Shown: positions 1 through 8,060 of the stretch, one piece after another
How positions within the stretch are numbered: position 1 is the first letter of the stretch
Layout: every line of letters begins with the position of its first letter
Source of the DNA: Parazoarcus communis SWub3 = DSM 12120
GTDB lineage: Bacteria; Pseudomonadota; Gammaproteobacteria; Burkholderiales; Rhodocyclaceae
NCBI RefSeq assembly: GCF_003226565.1
Contig: NZ_QKOE01000014.1
Location: 56,203-120,202, forward strand
Length of the DNA: 64,000 nt
Reading direction: 5' to 3'
The notes under the pieces: model-generated
Databases searched by the model: none
Seen by the model: only the letters and a program-made list of their open reading frames with translations
Told to the model about the DNA's origin: nothing
Translations under genes and position numbers: made by a program

Positions 1-1
1 C

Positions 2-1570
2 GCCAAGATCGGCCTGCTCGGTCTGAACGGCTCAGGCAAATCCACCGTGCTGCGCATCATGGCCGGCGTGGACAAGGAGTACGACGGCGAAGTCCAGCAC
101 CTGGCTGGGCAGCGCATCGGCTACCTGCCGCAGGAACCCGAGCTCGACCCCACCAAGACGGTCAAGGAAGAAGTCGAAGCCGGGCTGGGCGAGATCGTCG
201 AAGCACGCCAGAAACTCGAGGAAATCTACGCCGCCTACGCGGAGCCCGACGCCGATTTCGACAAGCTCGCCGAAGAACAGGCCCGTTACGAAAACATCCT
301 GTCGTCGGCCGGTGCCGACGTCGAAACCCAGATGGAGATCGCCGCCGACGCCCTGCGACTGCCGCCCTGGGAAGCCGTCATCGGCAACCTGTCCGGTGGC
401 GAGAAACGCCGCGTCGCGCTGTGCAAGCTGCTGTTGTCCAAGCCGGACATGCTGCTGCTGGACGAACCCACCAACCACCTCGACGCCGAATCGGTCGACT
501 GGCTGGAGCAGTTCCTGACCCGCTTCCCCGGCACCGTGGTGGCCGTCACCCACGACCGCTACTTCCTGGACAACGCGGCCGAATGGATTCTTGAACTGGA
601 CCGCGGACACGGCATCCCCTGGAAGGGCAACTACTCCAGCTGGCTGGAGCAGAAGGGCGACCGCCTGGCGCAGGAAGCCAAGCAGGAAGCCGCCCACATG
701 AAGGCCATGAAGACCGAGCTGGAATGGGCACGCTCCAACCCCAAGGCCCGTCAGGCCAAGTCCAAGGCCCGCCTGGCGCGATACGAGGAAATGGCCAGTG
801 TCGAATACCAGCGCCGCAACGAAACCCAGGAGATCTTCATTCCGCCGGGTGAGCGCCTCGGTGACAAGGTGATCGAGTTCGTCGATGTCACCAAGGCCTT
901 CGGCGACAAACTGCTGATGGACAAGGTCAGCTTCAACATTCCGGCTGGCGCCATCGTCGGCGTCATTGGCCCCAACGGGGCCGGTAAATCCACCCTGTTC
1001 AAGATGATCCAGGGCCTGGACAAGCCCGACAGTGGTGAAGTGATCATCGGCTCAACGGTCAAGATTGCCGCGGTCGATCAGTCACGCGAAGGCCTGGCCA
1101 ACGACAAGACCGTGTTCGAAGCCATCTCCGAAGGTGCCGACATCCTGACCGTTGGCCGCTTCGAGATGCCCAGCCGGGCCTATATCGGCCGCTTCAACTT
1201 CAAGGGCGGCGACCAGCAGAAGATTGTCGGCAACCTGTCGGGTGGCGAGCGCGGCCGGCTGCACCTGGCCAAGACGCTGATCGCCGGTGGCAACGTCCTG
1301 CTGCTGGACGAACCCTCCAACGACCTCGACGTGGAAACCCTGCGCGCGCTCGAAGATGCGCTGCTGGAGTTCGCCGGCTGCGCGATGATCATCTCGCACG
1401 ATCGCTGGTTCCTCGACCGTATCTGTACCCACATCCTGGCAGCCGAGGGCGATTCGCAATGGACCTTCTTCGCCGGCAACTACCAGGAATACGAAGAGGA
1501 CAAGAAGAAGCGGCTGGGCGAGGAAGGAGCCAAGCCCAAGCGTATCCGCTACAAGCCGATCGCACGCTGA
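2..1570 (+). CDS. ettA: Energy-dependent translational throttle protein EttA (ABC-F), 5' end outside window
   Basis: Cytoplasmic ABC-F ATPase that binds the ribosomal E site and gates entry into elongation according to ATP/ADP level. The reading frame is already open at base 2, inside the first Walker A motif (GLNGSGKST), so the start codon and roughly 30-50 residues lie upstream. Visible in order: ABC signature LSGGEKRR and Walker B LLLDEPTNHLD of the first cassette, a charged linker, second Walker A GPNGAGKST, then LSGGERGRLHLAK and LLLDEPSNDLDVETLRALE. That last variant is characteristic of EttA among ABC-F proteins. There are no membrane segments. The stop TGA is at 1568-1570, and rquA begins 17 nt later on the same strand. 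Confidence 0.95.
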   Translation, partial: AKIGLLGLNGSGKSTVLRIMAGVDKEYDGEVQHLAGQRIGYLPQEPELDPTKTVKEEVEAGLGEIVEARQKLEEIYAAYAEPDADFDKLAEEQARYENILSSAGADVETQMEIAADALRLPPWEAVIGNLSGGEKRRVALCKLLLSKPDMLLLDEPTNHLDAESVDWLEQFLTRFPGTVVAVTHDRYFLDNAAEWILELDRGHGIPWKGNYSSWLEQKGDRLAQEAKQEAAHMKAMKTELEWARSNPKARQAKSKARLARYEEMASVEYQRRNETQEIFIPPGERLGDKVIEFVDVTKAFGDKLLMDKVSFNIPAGAIVGVIGPNGAGKSTLFKMIQGLDKPDSGEVIIGSTVKIAAVDQSREGLANDKTVFEAISEGADILTVGRFEMPSRAYIGRFNFKGGDQQKIVGNLSGGERGRLHLAKTLIAGGNVLLLDEPSNDLDVETLRALEDALLEFAGCAMIISHDRWFLDRICTHILAAEGDSQWTFFAGNYQEYEEDKKKRLGEEGAKPKRIRYKPIAR

Positions 1571-1587
1571 CCGCCGGCCCCCGCGAC

Positions 1588-2325
1588 ATGAGTGCCGCCC
1601 AGTCCGAAGCCCTCGCCCCCGGTCCGTCCGTCGAATCCGTACCCTCGTACTTGAGCGAGACTTACAGCTGGGCCTATCTCAACCCGCGAAACCTGCGCTG
1701 GCTGGACAACAGCTTGGTGGTGTCGAGCATCCTGTGGGGCAACGCCGGGCGGCTGATGCGTGCTGCGGCGGCGGAGTTCGAGCCGGGACAGCGCATCCTG
1801 CAGGCCGCCTGTGTGTATGGTCGTTTTTCCGAGATGCTGGCCCACCAGGTCGGCAACACGGGGCAACTCGAGATTGTCGATGTGGCCCCCATCCAGATCG
1901 CCAACGTCCGCCGCAAGCTGTCGGCCTACCCGCAGGTTCGCAGCCGGCGGGGCGATCTGACCCTACCGCTGGGCAAGCGCTACCAGGGAGTTTGCTGCTT
2001 CTTCCTGCTGCACGAAGTTCCGGCCGAGCAACGCAGCCGTATTGTTGACAACCTGTTGTCGGCGGTTGGGCCGGGCGGCAAGGCCGTCTTCGTGGACTAT
2101 CACCGACCCAGCCGGCTCAACCCACTGGCACCGTTGATGTCCCTGGTGTTCCGCCTGCTCGAACCCTACGCCACCTCGCTGCTCGATACGCCAATCGATA
2201 GCCTTTCCCCCCAGGCGACCGATTTCGACTGGCATCGCCGCACCCTGTTCGGCGGCCTGTACCAGCACGTCGTTGCCACCCGACGCAGCCTCACCGAATT
2301 CCCACCTTCACGCCGACAGCCATGA
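1588..2325 (+). CDS. rquA: RquA-like rhodoquinone biosynthesis enzyme (class I methyltransferase fold)
   Basis: RquA converts ubiquinone to rhodoquinone, a low-potential quinone used in anaerobic fumarate reduction; it is described as a SAM-dependent amino-transferring enzyme. The 245-residue product has the features I associate with RquA: N-terminal SYLSETYSWAYLNPR, ILWGN at 48-52, ACVYG at 74-78 where ordinary methyltransferases have a GxGxG loop, HE at 142-143, PGG at 162-164 and VDYHRP at 169-174. ATG 1588 was chosen because upstream in-frame codons only read through the end of ettA in another frame. The next small gene overlaps the stop by 4 nt. A generic methyltransferase is the alternative, but the VYG loop and YHRP motif favour RquA. 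Confidence 0.8.
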   Translation: MSAAQSEALAPGPSVESVPSYLSETYSWAYLNPRNLRWLDNSLVVSSILWGNAGRLMRAAAAEFEPGQRILQAACVYGRFSEMLAHQVGNTGQLEIVDVAPIQIANVRRKLSAYPQVRSRRGDLTLPLGKRYQGVCCFFLLHEVPAEQRSRIVDNLLSAVGPGGKAVFVDYHRPSRLNPLAPLMSLVFRLLEPYATSLLDTPIDSLSPQATDFDWHRRTLFGGLYQHVVATRRSLTEFPPSRRQP

Positions 2326-2546
2326 CCTACGAAGAGCATCTGGACGAAGTCACCACCCTGATCTACGAACGCTACGACCAAAGCGAGAAAGACGCCGTCG
2401 ACATGGTCATGCGTGCCCAGGCGGACGATTTCTTTTCCGCCCACGACGACGACCCCAGCCTATGCACCCAGGCACGCGCGGAAGAAGACGCACGCTCGGT
2501 GTTCAAGAAGTACGGCCCGAAGACCGTAAAGAAGGCCGGCCGCTAA
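2322..2546 (+). CDS. Small acidic hypothetical protein coupled to rquA
   Basis: A 74-residue, highly charged protein (start MTYEEHLDEV, end KYGPKTVKKAGR) with no signal peptide, membrane segment or motif that I recognise. Its ATG overlaps the rquA stop in an ATGA arrangement, so it is probably translationally coupled and in the same transcript. The predicted helical, Asp/Glu-rich middle and Lys-rich end suggest a small cytoplasmic protein. Function unknown; proximity to rquA is not evidence of a role in quinone synthesis. Confidence 0.65.
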   Translation: MTYEEHLDEVTTLIYERYDQSEKDAVDMVMRAQADDFFSAHDDDPSLCTQARAEEDARSVFKKYGPKTVKKAGR

Positions 2547-2618
2547 GCGGGATCCGGGCCAGACCCAAGGGGCACGGGCCCCGCAAGGCACGGCACGGCA
2601 CGGCAAGCTCATGATCGC

Positions 2619-4730
2619 TCAGGCGGCGATCTGTGCTTGCTGAGACAGCAGCAGGGTCTCGACGGCCGCTGCGCTCAGGGGACGGTGGAAGTAATAGCCC
2701 TGCAACAGATCGCAACCCAGCTTGCGCAGAAAATCAAACTGGGCGCACGTTTCAACGCCTTCGGCCACCAACTGCAGCTTCAGGCTGTGCGCCATCACCA
2801 CCGTGGCCGTGCAGATGTCGGCATCGGCCGAATCCGCTTCGATGTCACGCACGAAAGTGCGATCCAGCTTCAGACGATCGATCGGAAACAGCTTGAGATA
2901 GGCCAGAGACGAGTAGCCGGTGCCGAAATCGTCGATCGACAGTGACACCCCCAGCGCACGCAGATCATGCAGGATGGCAATGGTCTTTTCCGGGTCACTC
3001 ATCGCCATTGATTCCGTCACCTCCAGTTCCAGCGCCTCGGGTGGAATATCGAACTCGGCCAACAGACGCTTGAGCAACGCAGGCAACCCGACATCACGCA
3101 ACTGCAACACCGACAGATTGACCGCCATCCGGATATCGCGCAAACCCTTGCATCGCCAGCCATGCAGTGTCTTCAGGGCTTGGCGCAGCACCCATTCGCC
3201 AATCGGCAGGATCATGCCACATTCCTCGGCCACCGGGATGAAGTCGGCCGGAGACACCATGCTGCCATCGGCGCGCCGCCAGCGGATCAAGGCTTCGACG
3301 GCGACCACCCGGGTGCCATCAGCACTCATCTGCGGTTGGTAGTGAAGCTGAAACTCATTGCGTCGCAAGGCATCGATCAGGGAGGTTTCCACCGACAGCC
3401 GCTCCGCCACTGCCGCATGCATTGCGGCATCGAAGAACTGGAAACCCGACCGCCCGCGTGCCTTGACGTGATACATGGCGATGTCGGCATGCTTCATCAG
3501 GGTACTCACATCCTCGCCATTGTCGGGAAACAGCGCGATACCCACCGACGCGGTCAGGCGCAAGGACATCTGCCCCAGATTCATCTCGCGCCCGGTCGCC
3601 TCCAATAGCTTGCGTACCACCGGTATCGCATCACTGGCATTGTCGAGTTCATTCATGACCACGACGAACTCATCGCCGCCGAGCCGTGCCACCAGATCGG
3701 TATCGCGCAGACAGGCACGATAGCGGTCGGCAATGATCCGCAGCAGATCGTCCCCGCTGTTGTGTCCAAACGAGTCGTTGATGGTCTTGAAGCGGTCCAG
3801 ATCCACAAACATCACCGCCAGCCGCTTGCCGTGGCGCCGCGCATAAGCCATTGCCTGCTCCAGCCGGGCTTCGAGACCGTAACGGTTCGACAACCCCGTC
3901 AGCGTGTCATGCAGCGCCGCATGTTCCAGCGCCTGCTGCGAGGCGGCAAGCACGCCTGCCGCATCAACCACGGCGCCCATCTCCACACTGCGCGCGCGCG
4001 GTAGCGCAGGCAAGGTCTGCGCCCCCTTGCGCAACTGGTGCAGATAATCGGACAGACTGACCAAGGGGGCAACGACCTGGCGACGTACCAGCAGGATCAG
4101 CAACATGCCGGACACCGCAACGATGATTGCCCCGCCAAGGGTCACCATCAGTACCGAACGCATGCCGTCCGCGATCTCGTCAGCGGCCCGGGTATGTTCG
4201 CTGACCACCCGGACCGCTTCCTTGTCAGCCACTTCTTTCAAAGCCGCACGACGGCTTTGCCACATCACTTCACGCTGCCGCTGCAGCGCCTCGGCTTCGG
4301 CAGGCAGGACCTCGGGAGAGACTTCACGACTCCGCCAGGCCATCATGACCGCAACCGTATCGAAGGTTTCCGCGACCACGCTGGAGCGCCCCGCCAAGGA
4401 CGCAATCGAGGGGTGGGCCGCAAGCGCCTGCATCGTCAGGCCGGCTTCGCGCCACCGCGCCGGATCGCGCTCGCTGTTGAAATGGTCGCCCAGCGCGATC
4501 AAACGCTCCAGATTGCCGACTGCACGCAAGGCCTCCATCTGCCGCGTGGCGGTTCGTCCGCCAACACTCTCGGCAAGACGGATGACCGAATCGGACATCA
4601 GCACCACGACGACAACCCCCAGCACCAACATCAGGGTCGACCACACCGGCACCCAGAAGGCGAGTTTGCGCAACGACAGGCGTCGTGCAGCGTCATCGCC
4701 AGCGGATTTAGCAGGCTGAACGGCGCTCAT
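2619..4730 (-). CDS. Membrane GGDEF/EAL cyclic-di-GMP enzyme
   Basis: A 703-residue inner-membrane protein predicted to make and/or degrade c-di-GMP. The N-terminus is cytoplasmic and basic, then come a membrane segment around residues 28-50, a periplasmic helical sensor region, a second membrane segment around 195-215, and a linker. The GGDEF domain keeps its motif intact (LGGDEF, GGDEF at 351-355), and the EAL domain keeps EALIRW (EAL at 479-481), so both activities are possible. Its ATG overlaps by 1 nt (TGATG) the stop of the upstream periplasmic binding protein gene, implying translational coupling. Inference: the binding protein delivers a ligand signal to the periplasmic part of this enzyme, as NspS does for MbaA in Vibrio. 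Confidence 0.93.
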   Translation of the reverse strand: MSAVQPAKSAGDDAARRLSLRKLAFWVPVWSTLMLVLGVVVVVLMSDSVIRLAESVGGRTATRQMEALRAVGNLERLIALGDHFNSERDPARWREAGLTMQALAAHPSIASLAGRSSVVAETFDTVAVMMAWRSREVSPEVLPAEAEALQRQREVMWQSRRAALKEVADKEAVRVVSEHTRAADEIADGMRSVLMVTLGGAIIVAVSGMLLILLVRRQVVAPLVSLSDYLHQLRKGAQTLPALPRARSVEMGAVVDAAGVLAASQQALEHAALHDTLTGLSNRYGLEARLEQAMAYARRHGKRLAVMFVDLDRFKTINDSFGHNSGDDLLRIIADRYRACLRDTDLVARLGGDEFVVVMNELDNASDAIPVVRKLLEATGREMNLGQMSLRLTASVGIALFPDNGEDVSTLMKHADIAMYHVKARGRSGFQFFDAAMHAAVAERLSVETSLIDALRRNEFQLHYQPQMSADGTRVVAVEALIRWRRADGSMVSPADFIPVAEECGMILPIGEWVLRQALKTLHGWRCKGLRDIRMAVNLSVLQLRDVGLPALLKRLLAEFDIPPEALELEVTESMAMSDPEKTIAILHDLRALGVSLSIDDFGTGYSSLAYLKLFPIDRLKLDRTFVRDIEADSADADICTATVVMAHSLKLQLVAEGVETCAQFDFLRKLGCDLLQGYYFHRPLSAAAVETLLLSQQAQIAA

Positions 4731-5482
4731 CAGAGAATGCTGAAGGGAAAGTAACGCCGCGCCAGGGCTTCATGCTCACCACTGGCAATCATCCGGAGAA
4801 TGGCGCGATCGACGGCTTCCAGCAAGGCCTTGTCACCTTGGCGCACCGCGATATGAACGCTTCCCCCCAGACCGTCTTCGGCAATCGGTGTACCCAGAAA
4901 GCCAAACCCCTTCCCGACCTCCGTCTGCAGGAACGGAAACGCCTGCATCAAGGGCAGCAAGGCTGCAGAGCAGCCCCCTCGCTGCAAGGTGTCGAGCACG
5001 GCCTGATTGGAGTCCAGCGGAATCAGTTCAACACCATGACCACGCTCGGGCACGGTCAGCCAGGCCTGCTGCACCGAACCTGCAATCACGCAGGTGCGCC
5101 TGCGAGCCTCTTCAAGGGAAGCGCCCGCCCGGCCCACAAAGATCGAACTTGACCGCCAGTACGGAACGGAAAACCCTACCAGTCGAGCGCGTTCAGGCGT
5201 CTTGAGAAAATTCGCCAGCCCCAATGCCGCGCGGCCCTCTGCCAGCTCGGGAATGATTTCCGGAAAGCGTCGGGTTTCGAAACGGCAGGCCCGCTTCAAC
5301 TCCCGGCAGATCGCCTGACCAACATCGACATTGAAGCCCTGTACCCGTCCTTCTTCATCCAGCGAAGAGAAGGGCAGCGAGCGTGGCGTCACCAGCACGA
5401 GCAGGGGCGGCTCCTCTGCGGGTACGGGCGCGGGGAGAAACAGCAGGGGCAACAACAGGGCCGGATACAGGAATCGCTTCAT
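4730..5482 (-). CDS. Periplasmic solute-binding protein, SBP_bac_3-like, paired with GGDEF/EAL gene
   Basis: A 250-residue secreted protein: signal peptide MKRFLYPALLLPLLFLPAPVPA, followed by a type-3 (amino-acid/amine family) binding fold with LPFSSLDEEGRVQGFNVDV near the mature N-terminus and FLKTPERARLVGFSVPYW in the middle. No ABC permease or ATPase gene is adjacent; the stop overlaps the start of the downstream GGDEF/EAL gene. It therefore looks like a sensory ligand-binding protein rather than an importer subunit. The ligand cannot be read from sequence. Upstream on the minus strand lies a 90-nt AT-rich gap that probably holds the promoter of the pair. Confidence 0.88.
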   Translation of the reverse strand: MKRFLYPALLLPLLFLPAPVPAEEPPLLVLVTPRSLPFSSLDEEGRVQGFNVDVGQAICRELKRACRFETRRFPEIIPELAEGRAALGLANFLKTPERARLVGFSVPYWRSSSIFVGRAGASLEEARRRTCVIAGSVQQAWLTVPERGHGVELIPLDSNQAVLDTLQRGGCSAALLPLMQAFPFLQTEVGKGFGFLGTPIAEDGLGGSVHIAVRQGDKALLEAVDRAILRMIASGEHEALARRYFPFSIL

Positions 5483-5572
5483 GGCGCGATTCTGTATTAC
5501 TTTAGTATGAAATAACAGTGCTCTGGACTCAGTCTAACCGGGTGCTCGTCGACACCGTGAAGAACTGCTCGC

Positions 5573-7960
5573 TCAGCCCCCCTGCTTGATCGCAAGGACG
5601 GCCTGATTGCGTAAGGTCCGCAGCAGGGACAACTCTTTTTCCGAGATCACGATCTCACCCGCCAACGTCTTGTCCGCGTAGATCAGTGCGACGGGCTTCT
5701 GCTTGATCGTCAGTGGTAACAGCACGAAAGTCTGCGCGGGAACACTTTCTCGAAACCATGCCGGAATGCGGTCGGCAATCTTCGGATCATTGACGTCGGA
5801 GATCAGGATGTCCGCACTCTTGGACGTTGCCACATGAAAGATGTCCGGTGTGAAGCTAAGTGGGAAACGGAACTTCTTCGCCAGCTCTGCAACCTCTGGA
5901 CCAAAACCGAAGCGACCCTGCATGGTATTGGTGCGCGCATCGCGAATACACAGCAACACCCGGTTGAAACCCATTGCACGGTACATCGTCTCGAGGATGA
6001 TGCGCAGGACGTCGTTGAGCTTGAAGTCCTCGACCAGTGTATTGCTGATGTCCTGGATCCCGGCCGAGAGCACCGCCTCGGTGTCGGCCGCCTTGCTGCC
6101 CTCGGGACCAAAATTACCGGTCTGCAGCGCCGCGGTTGGCCGGTTGCCCAGCACGGCCGCTGCGATACCGCCCTCCTCCAGCGTACGCGACCGGGCACCC
6201 GGCACAATCGTCGGCGCATCGCCAAAGCGCAGCAACTGCTGCCCGAACTGCGTCTGGCCCGGGTTGATGCGGATGATGCGGGCAAAATCGTTCAGCTCTT
6301 CGATGGCTCGCAGCACCGTCTCGCGCAGGCGCGTGCCGGCACCGGGCAAGGCATCGGCGAAACGCGCTGCGATGCGGCGCAGGTCACGATCGCGTTCTTC
6401 CGCGCTGGCCTGTGCAATCGACCCACAGATTTCATTGGAGAATGCCGCTAATGCGCGCAGACGCTCCTGTTGCGTCGCCGGCTTGCGCACCGGACCAAAG
6501 CCGAGCTTGCGCATGCTGTCGACGATCAGCCCCGGAAAGCCCCAGCTACGGGCGATGCCGATCCCCAGAATCTCGTAGGTAATGCCCAGTATCCGGTGCG
6601 TTGCCGCATCCTCGGTGCATTCCTTGCGCGCCACCATGCGACGGATCTCGTCGCTCTCCTCGGGAAAGTAGAACTGAGCCAGCAAGCGCCCAAGATTATG
6701 GAAAATCGCGCAGATGTAGGCCTGCTCAAGATCACGCGACTGCATCAGCTGGGCAAGGTCTCTTGCCAGGATGGCAGCGAGATTGGCGCGCAGGAACTCC
6801 TCCTTCAACTGCGCCGCATTGTTCTTGTTCTGCAGATGCTCGAACAACAGTACCGTGATCGCGATATTGCGCACAGCATCGAAACCCAGCACGACAATTG
6901 CCCGCGACACCGTGCTGATGTTGCCACCACCGGCCTGGCGGTAGTACACCGAGTTCACCAGCTTGAGCAGCTTGTTGGTCAGCGAAAAATCCTTGAGGAT
7001 GGACTCAGACAGTTTGCCGATGCTCTCCGACTCGCTCGAGGCGATCCGGTTGATTGCCGTCACCGACTCCGACAGCGCCGGGAAATCGCTCTTGTGGCGC
7101 ATGCGCCGCAGCAGGAAGTCCACGGTGCTCTGTCGTGCTTCCTGGGTGGCCGCGTCCTCCTCCGGATCCAGCCACGTCTCCAGCGCCTGTTGAAACTCGG
7201 CCGCCGATGAGTATCGCAATGCTGGATCACGCTCCACCGCACGCAGCACGATGCCTGCCAGGCGCTGATCGATTTCGGCATTCGCCGGCAGCACAATGGG
7301 CTCGGCGGCAACCTGCTGCATCACCTGATCGACATCGTCACCGACAAACAGTCTCCGCCCGGTCAGCAACTCGATCAGAATCACCCCCGCAGCGAACACA
7401 TCGCCGCGCTCGGTGACCTCCCGGTTCAGGATGTACTCCGGGGCCATATAGGCAGGCGTACCCGAGAACGCGCCGCCGGCAGCCTTGCCGCCAGTAACAC
7501 GCCGGGCAATGCCGAAATCCATCACGCGCGGCGTGCCATCCTCGTCCAGCAGCACGTTGCTGGGCTTGAGATCGCGATGTATCACTCCTTCGGCATGCGC
7601 CTTGCCGACCGCGGCCAGGATCTGCACCATCAGGGCCGCTGCGCGTCCGGCATCGATCGCCCCTTCGCGCTCCATCAACTGCGCAAGACTCTCGCCCGGC
7701 ACATACTCGAACACCAGATAGGGATCGGCGTTAACCTCACCGGCCTCGAAGATCGGCACGATGCCTGGATGACGCAACCTGCTGACGATGCGCGCCTCGT
7801 TCAGCAAAGCCTCGCTTTGCCCTTTGCGCTGCTCGTCAAAGTGCAAGGTCTTGACCGCGACCTCACGCTCGAGTTGAGGATCGAAGGCAAGATAAACGAC
7901 GCTCTGGGCCCCACGCCCGAGTTCGCGCTGGATGTTGAACCGACCGATCTTGCGCATCAT
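5573..7960 (-). CDS. Serine/threonine protein kinase fused to HDOD and GAF domains
   Basis: A 795-residue cytoplasmic signalling protein with an unusual three-part architecture. Residues 7-265 form a complete bacterial Hanks-type kinase: Gly-rich loop GRGAQSVVYLA, ATP lysine in VAVKTL (K37), catalytic HRDLKPSN (128-135), DFG (148-150) and GTPAYMAPE. Residues about 285-480 are an HDOD domain, starting DFPALSESVTAINRI. The C-terminal part, about 630-790, resembles a GAF sensory domain and begins near LSAGIQDISNTLVEDFKLND. There are no membrane segments. Kinase motifs look intact, so it should be active; substrates are unknown. It stands alone between comEC and the SBP/GGDEF pair on the same strand. 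The start MMRK has only a weak ribosome binding site. Confidence 0.9.
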   Translation of the reverse strand: MMRKIGRFNIQRELGRGAQSVVYLAFDPQLEREVAVKTLHFDEQRKGQSEALLNEARIVSRLRHPGIVPIFEAGEVNADPYLVFEYVPGESLAQLMEREGAIDAGRAAALMVQILAAVGKAHAEGVIHRDLKPSNVLLDEDGTPRVMDFGIARRVTGGKAAGGAFSGTPAYMAPEYILNREVTERGDVFAAGVILIELLTGRRLFVGDDVDQVMQQVAAEPIVLPANAEIDQRLAGIVLRAVERDPALRYSSAAEFQQALETWLDPEEDAATQEARQSTVDFLLRRMRHKSDFPALSESVTAINRIASSESESIGKLSESILKDFSLTNKLLKLVNSVYYRQAGGGNISTVSRAIVVLGFDAVRNIAITVLLFEHLQNKNNAAQLKEEFLRANLAAILARDLAQLMQSRDLEQAYICAIFHNLGRLLAQFYFPEESDEIRRMVARKECTEDAATHRILGITYEILGIGIARSWGFPGLIVDSMRKLGFGPVRKPATQQERLRALAAFSNEICGSIAQASAEERDRDLRRIAARFADALPGAGTRLRETVLRAIEELNDFARIIRINPGQTQFGQQLLRFGDAPTIVPGARSRTLEEGGIAAAVLGNRPTAALQTGNFGPEGSKAADTEAVLSAGIQDISNTLVEDFKLNDVLRIILETMYRAMGFNRVLLCIRDARTNTMQGRFGFGPEVAELAKKFRFPLSFTPDIFHVATSKSADILISDVNDPKIADRIPAWFRESVPAQTFVLLPLTIKQKPVALIYADKTLAGEIVISEKELSLLRTLRNQAVLAIKQGG

Positions 7961-8060
7961 TCTTATCGTTTTGTTGATAGCGGCCCGACTGCCCCGTGCC
8001 GTGCTTCTAACCTATTACAAAATACATAATCCGTCGAGTCCGCGACGCATATTGACCGAA

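Noticed and set aside
2585..2605. Short GGCAC tandem repeat after the small gene
   Set aside because: Only about three and a half units of 5 bp; too short to interpret.
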